The position numbers and the translations under genes are program-made. The notes below the pieces were generated by a model that was not told the DNA's origin, made no database searches, and saw only the letters and a list, made by a program, of their open reading frames with translations. A DNA stretch of 64,000 bases from Myxococcus xanthus (GTDB lineage Bacteria > Myxococcota > Myxococcia > Myxococcales > Myxococcaceae): positions 398,415-462,414 of the forward strand of contig NZ_FNOH01000007.1 of the NCBI RefSeq assembly GCF_900106535.1. The letters run 5' to 3'. Positions within the stretch are counted from its first letter, which is position 1. The number at the start of each line of letters is the position of its first letter. Shown here piece by piece: positions 1 through 7,900 of the stretch.

Positions 1-79
1 CAGCAGCGCGCATCCCGGCGGCAGGGAAGGGTGGCGCGAGCCAGGGGCCTCGTTAGGTTTCACGGCGGAGGTGCCACGC

Positions 80-736
80 ATGCAGCCGCTTCCGACGGAC
101 CGTCCACGCGCCTGGTTGTTCGAGCGTCACGCTCACGCCGTCACGTTGAAAGCCTCGCGCTCCAGCTTCGAGCGCCAGTGGGGCCCTCCACATTGCGTGG
201 TGACTCGCGATGACGGCCGCTTCCAGGAGGCGCACTGGGGTTGGCGCAGCGAGTGTGGGCTCGAGTTGGTGGTCGTCTCGATGCGAGAGGCCGACCGGTT
301 CCACGTCTTCATCGAACCCCTGGAAGTCGACCACGCCCTGGCCCACCTGGGGTTGAAGGACGAGGTCGTGGAATGGCGAGCGGACGCGGGGTTCCCGCTT
401 CCGCGTGAAGGCTGGGTTGTCACGCGCATGGATGAGACGGGCAATCGCTACGACGTCGCGCAGTCGCCCGAGCGCGCGCACGTGGCGTGCTTCGCGCGCA
501 TCCTCGAAGACCGTGCGCACAAGCAGTCGTACTACGTCGAGTTTCGCGGCACGCCAGCCGATGAGGACGCCGCGCGGAAGGACTGGGCCGTCATCCGTCA
601 GGACGAGTACGGCAATCGTGCGGAGGTGGCTCGGCTTCAGTGTGAGCAGGGTGCTCGCGCATTCGCTGATGTCTACGAGGCGGACCCACGGCACAAGCAG
701 ACGTACTTCGTGGAGCCCGTGGCTCCGCGTTCGTGA
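80..736 (+). CDS. Hypothetical protein with two WxVxRxDxxGNR...HKQxYxVE repeats
   Basis: A 218-residue soluble protein of unknown function. Its C-terminal half holds two copies of a roughly 50-residue module: WVVTRMDETGNRYDVAQ...HKQSYYVE and WAVIRQDEYGNRAEVAR...HKQTYFVE. The N-terminal half has no motif I know. I chose the ATG at 80 over the in-frame GTG at 71 because GGAGG at 67-71 sits 8 bases before the ATG. There is no signal peptide or membrane segment. It lies beside the centromere but nothing ties it to segregation. The repeat resembles short bacterial WRQDDNGN-type proteins I have seen without an assigned role. The coding call is firm because the frame is long and internally repeated; the function is unknown. 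Confidence 0.75.
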   Translation: MQPLPTDRPRAWLFERHAHAVTLKASRSSFERQWGPPHCVVTRDDGRFQEAHWGWRSECGLELVVVSMREADRFHVFIEPLEVDHALAHLGLKDEVVEWRADAGFPLPREGWVVTRMDETGNRYDVAQSPERAHVACFARILEDRAHKQSYYVEFRGTPADEDAARKDWAVIRQDEYGNRAEVARLQCEQGARAFADVYEADPRHKQTYFVEPVAPRS

Positions 737-1114
737 GTCCTGTTCGAGGGTGCGGGGTGGGCGTGTCGAACTGGCTGCGCGCACCTCGCGCCCCGCGTTG
801 GCGTTGAACCGTCGATGTCGATCGGAGCAGCAGGCGCTTGCTCACAACGATGCAAGCGCATCATTCGTGCGTTCAGGGTGGCAGCGAGCGTTGCTGTATC
901 GCGACAGATTCCTCCACGGGCAGCCCCAGTCAGAGCAGGCGCCGTACAGTCACCGGCGCGAGGACGTGTACGTCAACGAGCTGTCACCGGCCTCCCACGT
1001 TCTGGCGTAGCTGTCGGCTTGGGTTCGCGGCTAGGGCACCGTGCATCCTCACAAGGACCTCTGTATGCGCTCGCGACAAGAGCACCGCGCGCTCTCCCGG
1101 TGCGGAGCAACTCC
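737..1114. other. Intergenic, no gene seen
   Basis: A stretch of 378 bases between two rightward genes. It has short overlapping frames with no recognisable protein, no strong hairpin and no parS-like site. It probably holds the promoter of the DUF5063 gene, but I cannot place -35/-10 boxes with confidence. Confidence 0.5.
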
Positions 1115-1573
1115 ATGACCCGGAAGGACATCCTCGAGGCAGTGAAGAGTTTCGTCGGAGTTCTCGACGAGCAGAATCACTTTGAGGACCGCGAGGGAGT
1201 GCTGCGTGCTTCCCTGGACCGGCTCGCGCTGGCCTACCATTTTGCCGACGCCCCGTTCGACCCTACGAAGTATCCGGACGCGCCTCGTGCCGACTACAGG
1301 TCCCTGCGAGAGTGCATCGCGCCACTCTTTCCCGCCCTCGGCCTGTACAACGAGGCGTTGCACATCGCGGACAAGGTGGGTGAGTCCGAGTTCAGCATCG
1401 GCGACGCCATCGACGACCTCACGGACATCGCGATGGACATGCACAGCGTCCTCTTCCGCTGGGAAAACACGAGCGAAGGAGATGCGCTCTGGCACTTCCG
1501 CTTTGGCTTCGAGACCCATTGGGGACTGCACCTGCGAAGCTTGCAGCTCTACCTCCACCAGCGTGCCTGCTGA
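1115..1573 (+). CDS. DUF5063-family protein
   Basis: A 152-residue, acidic, mostly helical protein. The features that suggest DUF5063 are LASLDRLALAYHF-type sequence near residue 30, a DPTKYPDAPRADYRSLRE segment in the middle, and the C-terminal run GDAIDDLTDIAMDMHSVLFR then DALWHFRFGFETHWG.HLRSLQLYLH. The family is usually about this length and has no known biochemical role. The ATG at 1115 has GGAG at 1104-1107. A longer upstream frame exists but reads like noise. It is the last protein gene before the 8.7-kb centromeric stretch. Confidence 0.72.
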   Translation: MTRKDILEAVKSFVGVLDEQNHFEDREGVLRASLDRLALAYHFADAPFDPTKYPDAPRADYRSLRECIAPLFPALGLYNEALHIADKVGESEFSIGDAIDDLTDIAMDMHSVLFRWENTSEGDALWHFRFGFETHWGLHLRSLQLYLHQRAC

Positions 1574-2798
1574 TGTGCCCAGCAACTCGCGATGGTAGCT
1601 GAGCCGCCGCCGATTCCCCTGGCTCCCGAGGCGCTAGCAGGGGAGGGGACGCGGCCCTGCTTGGTGCATGTCCTTGTGCGCAGTGGCTCGGAAGCAAGGC
1701 CGGCAACCTGAGCTGCAGGTCGGTCGCTCGGTGCATGACCTTGCGCGCAGCATCTGGAGAGCATCATTGGTCGCCTGCGCTGCACGTGGGTCGCCGTATG
1801 CAGGACGACGGGTGGTTGGATGATGCGCCAACACGGCCGAGTCACTGTCCATCGAGGTGCATGTCGAGGCGTGGGTTGTTGATGGAGCGCTGCGTGGACA
1901 CGGTCAGCTCACCTCCCTCGGGCAGGCAGGACAACGCTCGTGCCGTCGGATGCGCGGAGTCTGTCGAAGGCGATGTCCGTGAAGAGAGGCCAAGTTGAAG
2001 TCCTCGCTGACTAGGCAGCTAGGCCAGCGCCTGGTTGGCGTGTCTGCGCCGAACGCGGTGTCTTCATCGCACGGAAGAGGCCCACGTCGTTGATGCTGCC
2101 GGCGGGCTCGTCATCCTGAACGCTGCATCCGTGCGCCCGGAGTTGGGGCAGTCCGAGCATCGGGCGCGAGCGAATGTCGTGACACGGCGCCTCGGGGGAC
2201 TTGATGCAAGTCGGGATGGGGTGACGACGACGTGCATCCTCGCCGCGGTTTCGTGCGCACGGGACGACGCGTCCGTCCTGTGCGGAGCGGTCTGAGTCCG
2301 TGGTGCTTCGATGCAGTCGAATGGATGGAGATGCATCGCATGTCCGACTCGGTGATGCCGTCTCGTAGAGGCGCGCGAAGTCTCCCCGACTGCGCTCAGC
2401 TGAGGGCCGACTTGAGGTGACGAAGACACCCGGGATGGAGCTTCGCGTTCGGCCACTTCGTGCGCGGTGCTGCTTGAGGCTTCGGGGTGGTCATGTGCCC
2501 GCGCGTCACCGGTGGGGACAGTGGCTCGCTTTCCTGTGGGCCTCCAAGTCCGACTGCATGTTGGTGCCTGACCGCGCTGCTCGCGAACCGGTGCGGTGAC
2601 CGAGCTCGCAGGTTCATGCGCGCGATGCGCGGTATGGCGCCAGTTCAGGTCGTGATGGTCTGCGTGAAGCGGGCGCCTTGCTTGGGTCCAGGTGTTGGTG
2701 TGGTGCGCGCCTGCACTTCGTCATCCTGGGACAGCCCCTGGGACGTAGCGAATGCCGCCGGGGACAGGGGTTCTTCAGCGGCTGAACCGATGGGTCTC
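1574..2798. other. Non-coding left flank of the centromere
   Basis: About 1.2 kb with no convincing gene on either strand: frames are short, overlap each other and encode Arg/Ala/Pro-rich noise. The only internal structure I see is a short direct repeat, GGTGCATG(T/A)CCTTG(T/C)GCGCAG, at about 1662 and 1731. No parS match occurs before 2799. Confidence 0.6.
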
Positions 2799-2812
2799 GT
2801 TCCACGTGGAGC
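2799..2812. other. parS: parS-like site, 1 mismatch
   Basis: GTTCCACGTGGAGC; only base 13 differs (A to G). It is the leftmost site and stands 453 bp before the next exact copy. Confidence 0.65.
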
Positions 2813-3251
2813 AGGGGAGGGGAGCGCTCGTCATGGCGACCACGTCACGCATGTCGCCGTGGCTCCGCGAGCGAGCGGCACCTTTGGCTCAGGCACATGC
2901 GAACGGTGATGCGTGATGGCTGCGCCACTTCTCGCGAGGGCTCTCATCCGGCGCGCGTTCATCGGGCTCATGCTTCACGCGGACCGTGGTGGCACCGGTT
3001 TCGACATGGAAGCGCTCCGTGAGTCGCGATGTGCAGGCGGTCGCATCGACATGAGTGGGCGCGTGCCTGTTCTGGACGAACCGCACGTTGATGGGAGTGG
3101 GCGTCGAGCATGGCCTCGCGGTGGATGCGCGCGGCGCCCGACCGGCGCGCCGACCTGGATGCCTGCGGAGTCGATGACCGGACCGATGTGGATGCGAGCA
3201 CGGCATGTGACGGGCGGATGCCGTTCGCTTTCGTGACGGGTCCAGGTTCCC

Positions 3252-3265
3252 GTTCCACGTGGAAC
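3252..3265. other. parS: parS site, exact
   Basis: GTTCCACGTGGAAC, isolated: 545 bp before the next exact copy. Confidence 0.92.
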
Positions 3266-3499
3266 GGGACGCTTCGCATGCCCATGCGTCGTGGTGGAGG
3301 ACACGTCTGGTCGTGGGTATGGCTCAGGCCCCATCAGCGTTGAGCGCGGGCATCTCCTGCACACGCCATCAGGGAGAACTGGCGGCGCGGGTGCTCATGC
3401 TCGGGACATCGCGTGGTCCGGGGGGCCGGAGCGTGGGTGACGGGCGTCAGTTGTTCGCGGGCCCAGCCTGCGGCTGACCTCGTCTTCGACCTGGCGCTC

Positions 3500-3513
3500 G
3501 TTCCAATTGGAAT
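3500..3513. other. Degenerate parS-like palindrome
   Basis: GTTCCAATTGGAAT keeps the TTCC/GGAA arms, but the central CG is AT. ParB is unlikely to bind it normally because the CG core is a key contact in the family. Confidence 0.4.
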
Positions 3514-3640
3514 GTGGAGCGCCTCACCTCAGAAGCGGTCGTCAGTTGTTCGCGTGCTCACCCAGGTGCTCGCGCCGCACGGCGCGCGGGGAACTGCGAG
3601 CACACGGCTTCGATGAGCGCTCATCCACCTTGGCCGAGCC

Positions 3641-3654
3641 GTTCCACTTGGAAC
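3641..3654. other. parS: parS-like site, 1 mismatch
   Basis: GTTCCACTTGGAAC; the central CG is CT. Arms are intact. Confidence 0.55.
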
Positions 3655-3796
3655 AGGACGATGGATGCGCAGGCCGTCGTACTGACCGGAGTGGCTTGCT
3701 CAAGCCGGTGCCACCGCCGTTCCCTGTTGAGCGAGAAGGCGCGAACTCGTGGTCCCGTTGAACGGACGCGACGTGCTCATGCGCGGGCCCCTTGCT

Positions 3797-3810
3797 GTTC
3801 CACGTGGAAC
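3797..3810. other. parS: parS site, exact
   Basis: GTTCCACGTGGAAC, preceded by TCATGCGCG ending 10 bases upstream. It begins the dense part of the array. Confidence 0.93.
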
Positions 3811-3936
3811 GGGGATGCGGGAACGAACGGATGTGGCGTGTTGCTCGTCCCTTCATCGTGCCCAGCGAAGAAGGAAGGAGGGAGTGCATGGCCGCGTTGG
3901 ACGAACGTGGCTGGCTCATGCGCGATGCCTCTCGTG

Positions 3937-3950
3937 GTTTCACGTGGAAC
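3937..3950. other. parS: parS site, GTTTC form
   Basis: GTTTCACGTGGAAC. Reading the other strand it is GTTCCACGTGAAAC, the form best known from Bacillus subtilis. Unit 1 of the 81-bp repeat. Confidence 0.9.
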
Positions 3951-4018
3951 AGGAAGAAGGGACGCGTAGGTGGCCACGCTGAGCGGGTGTGGCTCGCTCA
4001 TGCGCGATGCCTCTCGTG

Positions 4019-4032
4019 GTTCCACGTGGAAC
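4019..4032. other. parS: parS site, exact
   Basis: GTTCCACGTGGAAC. Unit 2 of the 81-bp repeat. Confidence 0.93.
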
Positions 4033-4100
4033 AGGAAGGAGGCGTTGGTGAGTGCTCCCGCTGGGCGAGTGCGACTCGCTCATGCGCGATGCCTCTCGTG

Positions 4101-4114
4101 GTTTCACGTGGAAC
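4101..4114. other. parS: parS site, GTTTC form
   Basis: GTTTCACGTGGAAC. Unit 3 of the 81-bp repeat. Confidence 0.9.
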
Positions 4115-4181
4115 AGGGGATGGCGAAACCACGTGGTCGTGCTGAACGAGTTCGGTTCGTTCATGCGCGATGGCCTCGGTG

Positions 4182-4195
4182 ATTCCATGCGGAGG
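4182..4195. other. Decayed parS in register
   Basis: ATTCCATGCGGAGG, 9 of 14 bases kept. It sits exactly where unit 4 of the 81-bp repeat should carry its site. Confidence 0.6.
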
Positions 4196-4262
4196 AGGAA
4201 GAGGTGTTGGTGCGTGGCTGCACGAAGTGGGTGCGGCTTGCACATGCGCGATGCCAGCCGTG

Positions 4263-4276
4263 GTTCCACGTGGAAC
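4263..4276. other. parS: parS site, exact
   Basis: GTTCCACGTGGAAC. Unit 5 of the 81-bp repeat. Confidence 0.93.
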
Positions 4277-4343
4277 AGGGGAGGGCGAAACCACGTGGTC
4301 GCGTTGAACGAGTCCGGTTCATTCATGCGCGATGGCCACCGCG

Positions 4344-4357
4344 GTTCCATGTGGTGG
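4344..4357. other. Decayed parS in register
   Basis: GTTCCATGTGGTGG, 10 of 14 bases kept. The left arm is intact and the right arm is lost. Unit 6 of the 81-bp repeat. Confidence 0.6.
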
Positions 4358-4424
4358 AGGAAGAGGTGTTGGTGCGTGGCTGCGCGAAGTGGGTGCGGCT
4401 TGCACATGCGCGATGCCTTCCGTG

Positions 4425-4438
4425 GTTCCACGTGGAAC
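4425..4438. other. parS: parS site, exact
   Basis: GTTCCACGTGGAAC. Last unit of the regular 81-bp run. Confidence 0.93.
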
Positions 4439-4631
4439 ATGGAGACACGGCACAAGCGCGCGGTCGTGCTGAGCGAGTTCGGCTCGTCCATGCGGAGAAT
4501 GCGGATGTGTTGGCGCGTGGCTGCGCTGAGCGGGTGCGGCTCGCACATGCACGATGCCCGTTGCCGTCCATGTAGTGCGGGAGCTGGAAGTGCGCGGCGC
4601 GGTCTGATGCGCGCAGTTCTTCTGCCTGACC

Positions 4632-4645
4632 GTTCCACGTGGAAC
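4632..4645. other. parS: parS site, exact
   Basis: GTTCCACGTGGAAC, 207 bp after the previous site. Confidence 0.93.
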
Positions 4646-4728
4646 AGCGAGACGGTCTGAGCTCATCGACATGGGCACATCGCAGGGATGCGCGAACGCT
4701 GGAGGTCCCTTCGCGGAGTCCGTTGCTC

Positions 4729-4742
4729 GTTCCACGTGGAAC
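4729..4742. other. parS: parS site, exact
   Basis: GTTCCACGTGGAAC, 97 bp after the previous site. Confidence 0.93.
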
Positions 4743-4812
4743 ATGGCCGGGGCTGTGAGCACGTCAGCGCGGAGAACAGGCGCCGTTCGCTCATGTGCTC
4801 GAGTCATCCTTC

Positions 4813-4826
4813 GTTCCACGTGGAAC
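4813..4826. other. parS: parS site, exact
   Basis: GTTCCACGTGGAAC, 84 bp after the previous site. Confidence 0.93.
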
Positions 4827-4892
4827 ACGGAGGCCATGAGTGAGTGGCCGCAGTTCCCGAGGTGGCGTGAACACGCGCAGCGCTCGCTACCC

Positions 4893-4906
4893 GTTCCACG
4901 TGGAAC
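4893..4906. other. parS: parS site, exact
   Basis: GTTCCACGTGGAAC, 80 bp after the previous site. Confidence 0.93.
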
Positions 4907-4972
4907 ATGGAGATGCCGTGCCTGAGGGTGATGCGCGAGCGCCTGCTTCTTCGCGTGCTCAGCTCACGGCGT

Positions 4973-4986
4973 GTTCCACGTGGAAC
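4973..4986. other. parS: parS site, exact
   Basis: GTTCCACGTGGAAC, 80 bp after the previous site. Confidence 0.93.
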
Positions 4987-5045
4987 GCCGCGGCGATGTG
5001 CAGTTGGAGTGTTGGGCGCGGTTGGCGCGCTCAAGTGCGTGTTCG

Positions 5046-5059
5046 GTTCCACGTGGAAC
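5046..5059. other. parS: parS site, exact
   Basis: GTTCCACGTGGAAC, 73 bp after the previous site. Confidence 0.93.
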
Positions 5060-5101
5060 ATGCGGACGCGATGGGCGTGCTCGCGTGCGCTGCTTCGAAG
5101 C

Positions 5102-5115
5102 GTTCCACGTGGAAC
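5102..5115. other. parS: parS site, exact
   Basis: GTTCCACGTGGAAC, 56 bp after the previous site, the tightest spacing in the array. Confidence 0.93.
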
Positions 5116-5186
5116 GCGGGTGGCCGCAGCGGCACGCCAACACGGCGGTTGAGCGTGCCTCAGTTCTTGGTAGCGCCTCATCACGT

Positions 5187-5200
5187 GTTCCACGTGGAAC
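5187..5200. other. parS: parS site, exact
   Basis: GTTCCACGTGGAAC, 85 bp after the previous site. A chance CACGTG lies just before it. Confidence 0.93.
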
Positions 5201-5307
5201 GTGGACGCGGCTCATCGAAGCGGATGAAGCCACGTGGTCCGCCACTTCTTGGGCTCCCAGTTCATGGATGCGTTGGCCGTCTCGCATGCGTGAGATGCAC
5301 GCTGCTT

Positions 5308-5321
5308 GTTCCACGTGGAAC
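5308..5321. other. parS: parS site, exact
   Basis: GTTCCACGTGGAAC, 121 bp after the previous site. Confidence 0.93.
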
Positions 5322-5366
5322 GCGAACGCGTGGCGTGCACCCGTGCGTGTGCGCGGTGCATCGCCA

Positions 5367-5380
5367 GTTCCACGTGGAAC
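5367..5380. other. parS: parS site, exact
   Basis: GTTCCACGTGGAAC, 59 bp after the previous site. Confidence 0.93.
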
Positions 5381-5451
5381 GTGGGCAGGGCTCGGGCGCG
5401 AACTCGTGGGTCATGGAGGAGCTTGGTCATGTGGCGGGTTCGGTGGCGTGC

Positions 5452-5465
5452 GTTCCACGTGGAAC
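5452..5465. other. parS: parS site, exact
   Basis: GTTCCACGTGGAAC, 85 bp after the previous site. Confidence 0.93.
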
Positions 5466-5603
5466 GCGGCGACCCGTCATCCCTGGTGTTGGCCAGCGCC
5501 GATGAGCAGCGGCCTTCGCCTTGCTCCATCTTCCAGATGGCTCGGCCTGCGACCTCTTCATCAATCACCGCGTGGTGGCGTTCCCGCGAGTTCGCGAACG
5601 CGT

Positions 5604-5617
5604 GTTCCACGTGGAAC
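5604..5617. other. parS: parS site, exact
   Basis: GTTCCACGTGGAAC, 152 bp after the previous site. Confidence 0.93.
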
Positions 5618-5847
5618 GAAGAAGCGGCGCATGAGGTGCTGCTTCGCGGTGGTTGGAGGCCGCCGCTCGGCATGCGCACTTCGCGGGGACGGTGATGGTG
5701 GTGGGGCGCCTGCGCACCGCATCGATTCGCGCATGCGCTCCGCTTGGCGTGAGTTCCTGACGCTTGGTGGGAAGGATGCGCGTGCTGATGCGTGCACCTC
5801 AGTGAAGTGGATGGCGCGGCTGCTCATGCGCGGGTTGCTCAGCGCCT

Positions 5848-5861
5848 GTTCCACGTGGAAC
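5848..5861. other. parS: parS site, exact
   Basis: GTTCCACGTGGAAC, 244 bp after the previous site, with CTCATGCGCG at 5823-5832 upstream. Confidence 0.93.
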
Positions 5862-6026
5862 GCGGGATGGATTGATGGTGGGCACGCGCGCAGCGCCGGA
5901 GAGTTCGCTGACGGCTCCGCGTTCAGGCTCGTGATGCGCTCATGGTTCATGGAGTGGTGAGTGCTCCACCGGGTGGCGTGGAGAGGTGTCGCAAAGGGGC
6001 CTGCGCTCATCCACCATCCAGTGCCT

Positions 6027-6040
6027 GCTCCATGTGGAGC
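6027..6040. other. Arm-swapped parS variant
   Basis: GCTCCATGTGGAGC. Bases 2 and 13 changed together, so the arms still pair, and base 7 of the core is T. An identical copy follows 93 bp later. ParB binding is doubtful. Confidence 0.5.
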
Positions 6041-6119
6041 GCCTGATGCGCTTCGTGATGCATGGAGGCCCCAGATGGGGGCTCTGACTGGCGGCAAGTG
6101 GAGCCACCTTGATGCACGC

Positions 6120-6133
6120 GCTCCATGTGGAGC
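6120..6133. other. Arm-swapped parS variant
   Basis: GCTCCATGTGGAGC, the second identical copy of the compensated variant. Confidence 0.5.
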
Positions 6134-6289
6134 GCCCGTGTGCGGTGCGGCGCCAACCACGCAGGCAGTCCAGTGCGCATGCTGATGGAGATTCCTGGGC
6201 AGTGTCGGTCGTGCGTTGGGCGGGCTCCATCCCGGCGCTCCGCGCTGAAGTTCCCATGAGCTCTTCGACATCTGTGCTGAACGCGGGGC

Positions 6290-6303
6290 GTTCCACGTGG
6301 AAC
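6290..6303. other. parS: parS site, exact
   Basis: GTTCCACGTGGAAC, the rightmost exact copy, about 4.0 kb upstream of the parA start. Confidence 0.93.
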
Positions 6304-7153
6304 GCGTTGAACGTCGAAGTGGTGCTGACGCTGCGTTACTGCGTCCCCGCGCACGTCGCTTGGTGCGCGCGAGGGATGGCGAGCTTCAGGTGGAGCCAGC
6401 GGTGAGGACTGGCGATGGCGTGGGTGGCCGCATCAGCGCGAGCGGATGTTCTGCTGTGCTCAGGTGAGCTGCGAGCCCAAGTGGAGCAGGTGGTGCGGAC
6501 TGGCGATGGCTGGGACTGTCGCGTCTGAGCGAGCGCAGGCCACCACATGCTCGGACGAGCTGCGAGCTCAGTTGGTGTGGTGGGTCCAGACCGGCGGTAG
6601 CTGCCACTGCCGCATTCGGCTCGGCCAGATGATGCAGCCTCGTTCCCGCGCGGATAGGACGCGATGGCGGTGTGGAAAGTGGGGCGAGGACTGACGGCAA
6701 CGCCGACTGTCGTATCGGGACGACCGCATGTCGCCGGGTGTTCGAGGGGAGGCGGTGCGAGGCCCCGTGGAGTTTGGGGGTCTACCGGAGACAGCTCGAA
6801 CTGCCGCATTGGCACCGTCGCACGCTGTCCTGACGTGATGGTCACCAGGTGCGAGTCCCGTATGGAGCTCGCGGCGACGATGGACAGTGGCTTGAACTGC
6901 CGCATCGGCGCGGCTGTGCACTATCGGGAACGCACTCGCGATGAAGTGCGAGTCCAAGGGATGGAGCCAGTGGCGAGGATGGGTGGTGGTTCGGACTGTC
7001 TCGTTGGCGAACCTGCATGTCGTCCGAGTTCATGCGCAACGAGGCGCGAGGCTCGAGCCGATGGCGCAGACGGCGAGAAGTCGTGCTGACGTGGATGAGC
7101 TGCGGCGTCGGTATGGCCGCGTGGCGTTTTGAAGCGATGGGCATGAGACGCGC

Positions 7154-7167
7154 GTTCCGCGGGGAAC
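7154..7167. other. parS-like palindrome with altered core
   Basis: GTTCCGCGGGGAAC keeps both 5-base arms but the core ACGT is GCGG. It falls in the periodic register of the diverged array, which supports descent from parS. Confidence 0.45.
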
Positions 7168-7832
7168 AGTCGACGCGGAGCGGCTGCAACTCAGACCGAG
7201 GGGCTCAGGGGCTCGCCGTCCGGAGTCCATGCTCACCGAGACGTGAATGGCTCGTGATGCAGTAGGCGAGAAATGGTGGCAACTCAGCCTGCGACGTCCG
7301 TAGGGCCGCAGGTCGTTCGGAGCTCATGATCACCAAGGCGCGAGTTCTGTGTGACGCAGCCGACGAGGCCCGACGGCAACTCGCACCGTGACGTCAGCCC
7401 GGCCACATGCGGTCCGGAGTCTCTGCGCGCCGAGGCGCGAGTGTCGCGTGATGCAGTCTACGAGGGCTGGAGCCGCCGCAGACCGCGACGTATGCCCGGC
7501 CACATGTGGTCCGGAGTTCATGCTCATCAATGCCGAGGTTCGTGTGGCTCAGATGGCAGGGACATGCGGCCACTCATCGCGGCGTGCGGATGAAGCGAGC
7601 AGTCGGCGACTGTTGAGTGAGAGGAGGTACCGCCTGCCATGTCCGGTACGCATTCGCTCGACCTGCGCGAGCGGTCCATCGCAGCTTGGCAAGAGAGCCC
7701 CCCACCCCTCCTGGCGGCCATTTCTCCGCGCGATGCAGCCGGTGGGTTGGCCCACCGGGGCGACGCAATCGCTCAGCCCTTTTGAGGCACGCGATGAGGC
7801 GAGGCGCCCCAAGGGCCGGGGCGCACCTCGGC

Positions 7833-7900
7833 AGCTCGCTGTTCGGAAATGTCGGGAGATTTCGCGGCGCAAAACCCCCGACATTTCCGAACAGCGAGCT
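7833..7900. repeat. Perfect 24-bp inverted repeat (hairpin)
   Basis: Bases 7833-7856 and 7877-7900 are exact reverse complements (24 bp) around a 20-base loop. The arm starts AGCTCGCTGTTCGG and ends AAATGTCGGG. There is no T-run after it and no gene on either side, so a terminator is unlikely. It lies inside a ~690-bp interruption of the diverged repeat (7533-8226). It could be the tip of a small mobile element, a protein-binding palindrome or a structured RNA. Confidence 0.75.

Larger units (their letters stand above)
3916..4438. repeat. 81/82-bp tandem repeat carrying parS
   Basis: Seven successive units place parS positions at 3937, 4019, 4101, 4182, 4263, 4344 and 4425, i.e. steps of 82, 82, 81, 81, 81 and 81. 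Each unit has (C/T)(T/A)CATGCGCGATG about 11 bases before its parS position. Five positions are functional-looking; 4182 and 4344 are decayed but stay in register. Because 81 is 27 codons, both strands show long repetitive frames that are not genes. Confidence 0.88.
2799..6303. repeat. parS: Centromeric parS cluster
   Basis: This is the ParB loading zone. Between 2799 and 6303 I read 19 exact GTTCCACGTGGAAC sites, two GTTTCACGTGGAAC sites, two single-mismatch sites (2799, 3641) and several decayed copies. From 3797 to 5848 most are 56-160 bp apart. The cluster lies 4-7.5 kb upstream of parA. In M. xanthus about two dozen parS sites are known to sit in one cluster close to parAB, so number and place agree. 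The DNA has no real genes. Long frames that cross it on both strands arise because the 81-bp repeat is a multiple of three. Confidence 0.93.

Noticed and set aside
3940..4660. Long open frames on both strands in the parS array (for example ~200-230 codons with repeated WFHVEQ and VPRGT words).
   Set aside because: They result from the 81-bp repeat (27 codons) and the parS sequence itself; each frame decodes the same DNA, with no domain or independent codon bias.
4971..5960. A 329-codon frame over the parS cluster.
   Set aside because: Rich in Arg/Ser/Trp with repeated parS-coded words; overlaps equally long frames on other strands, so not a gene.
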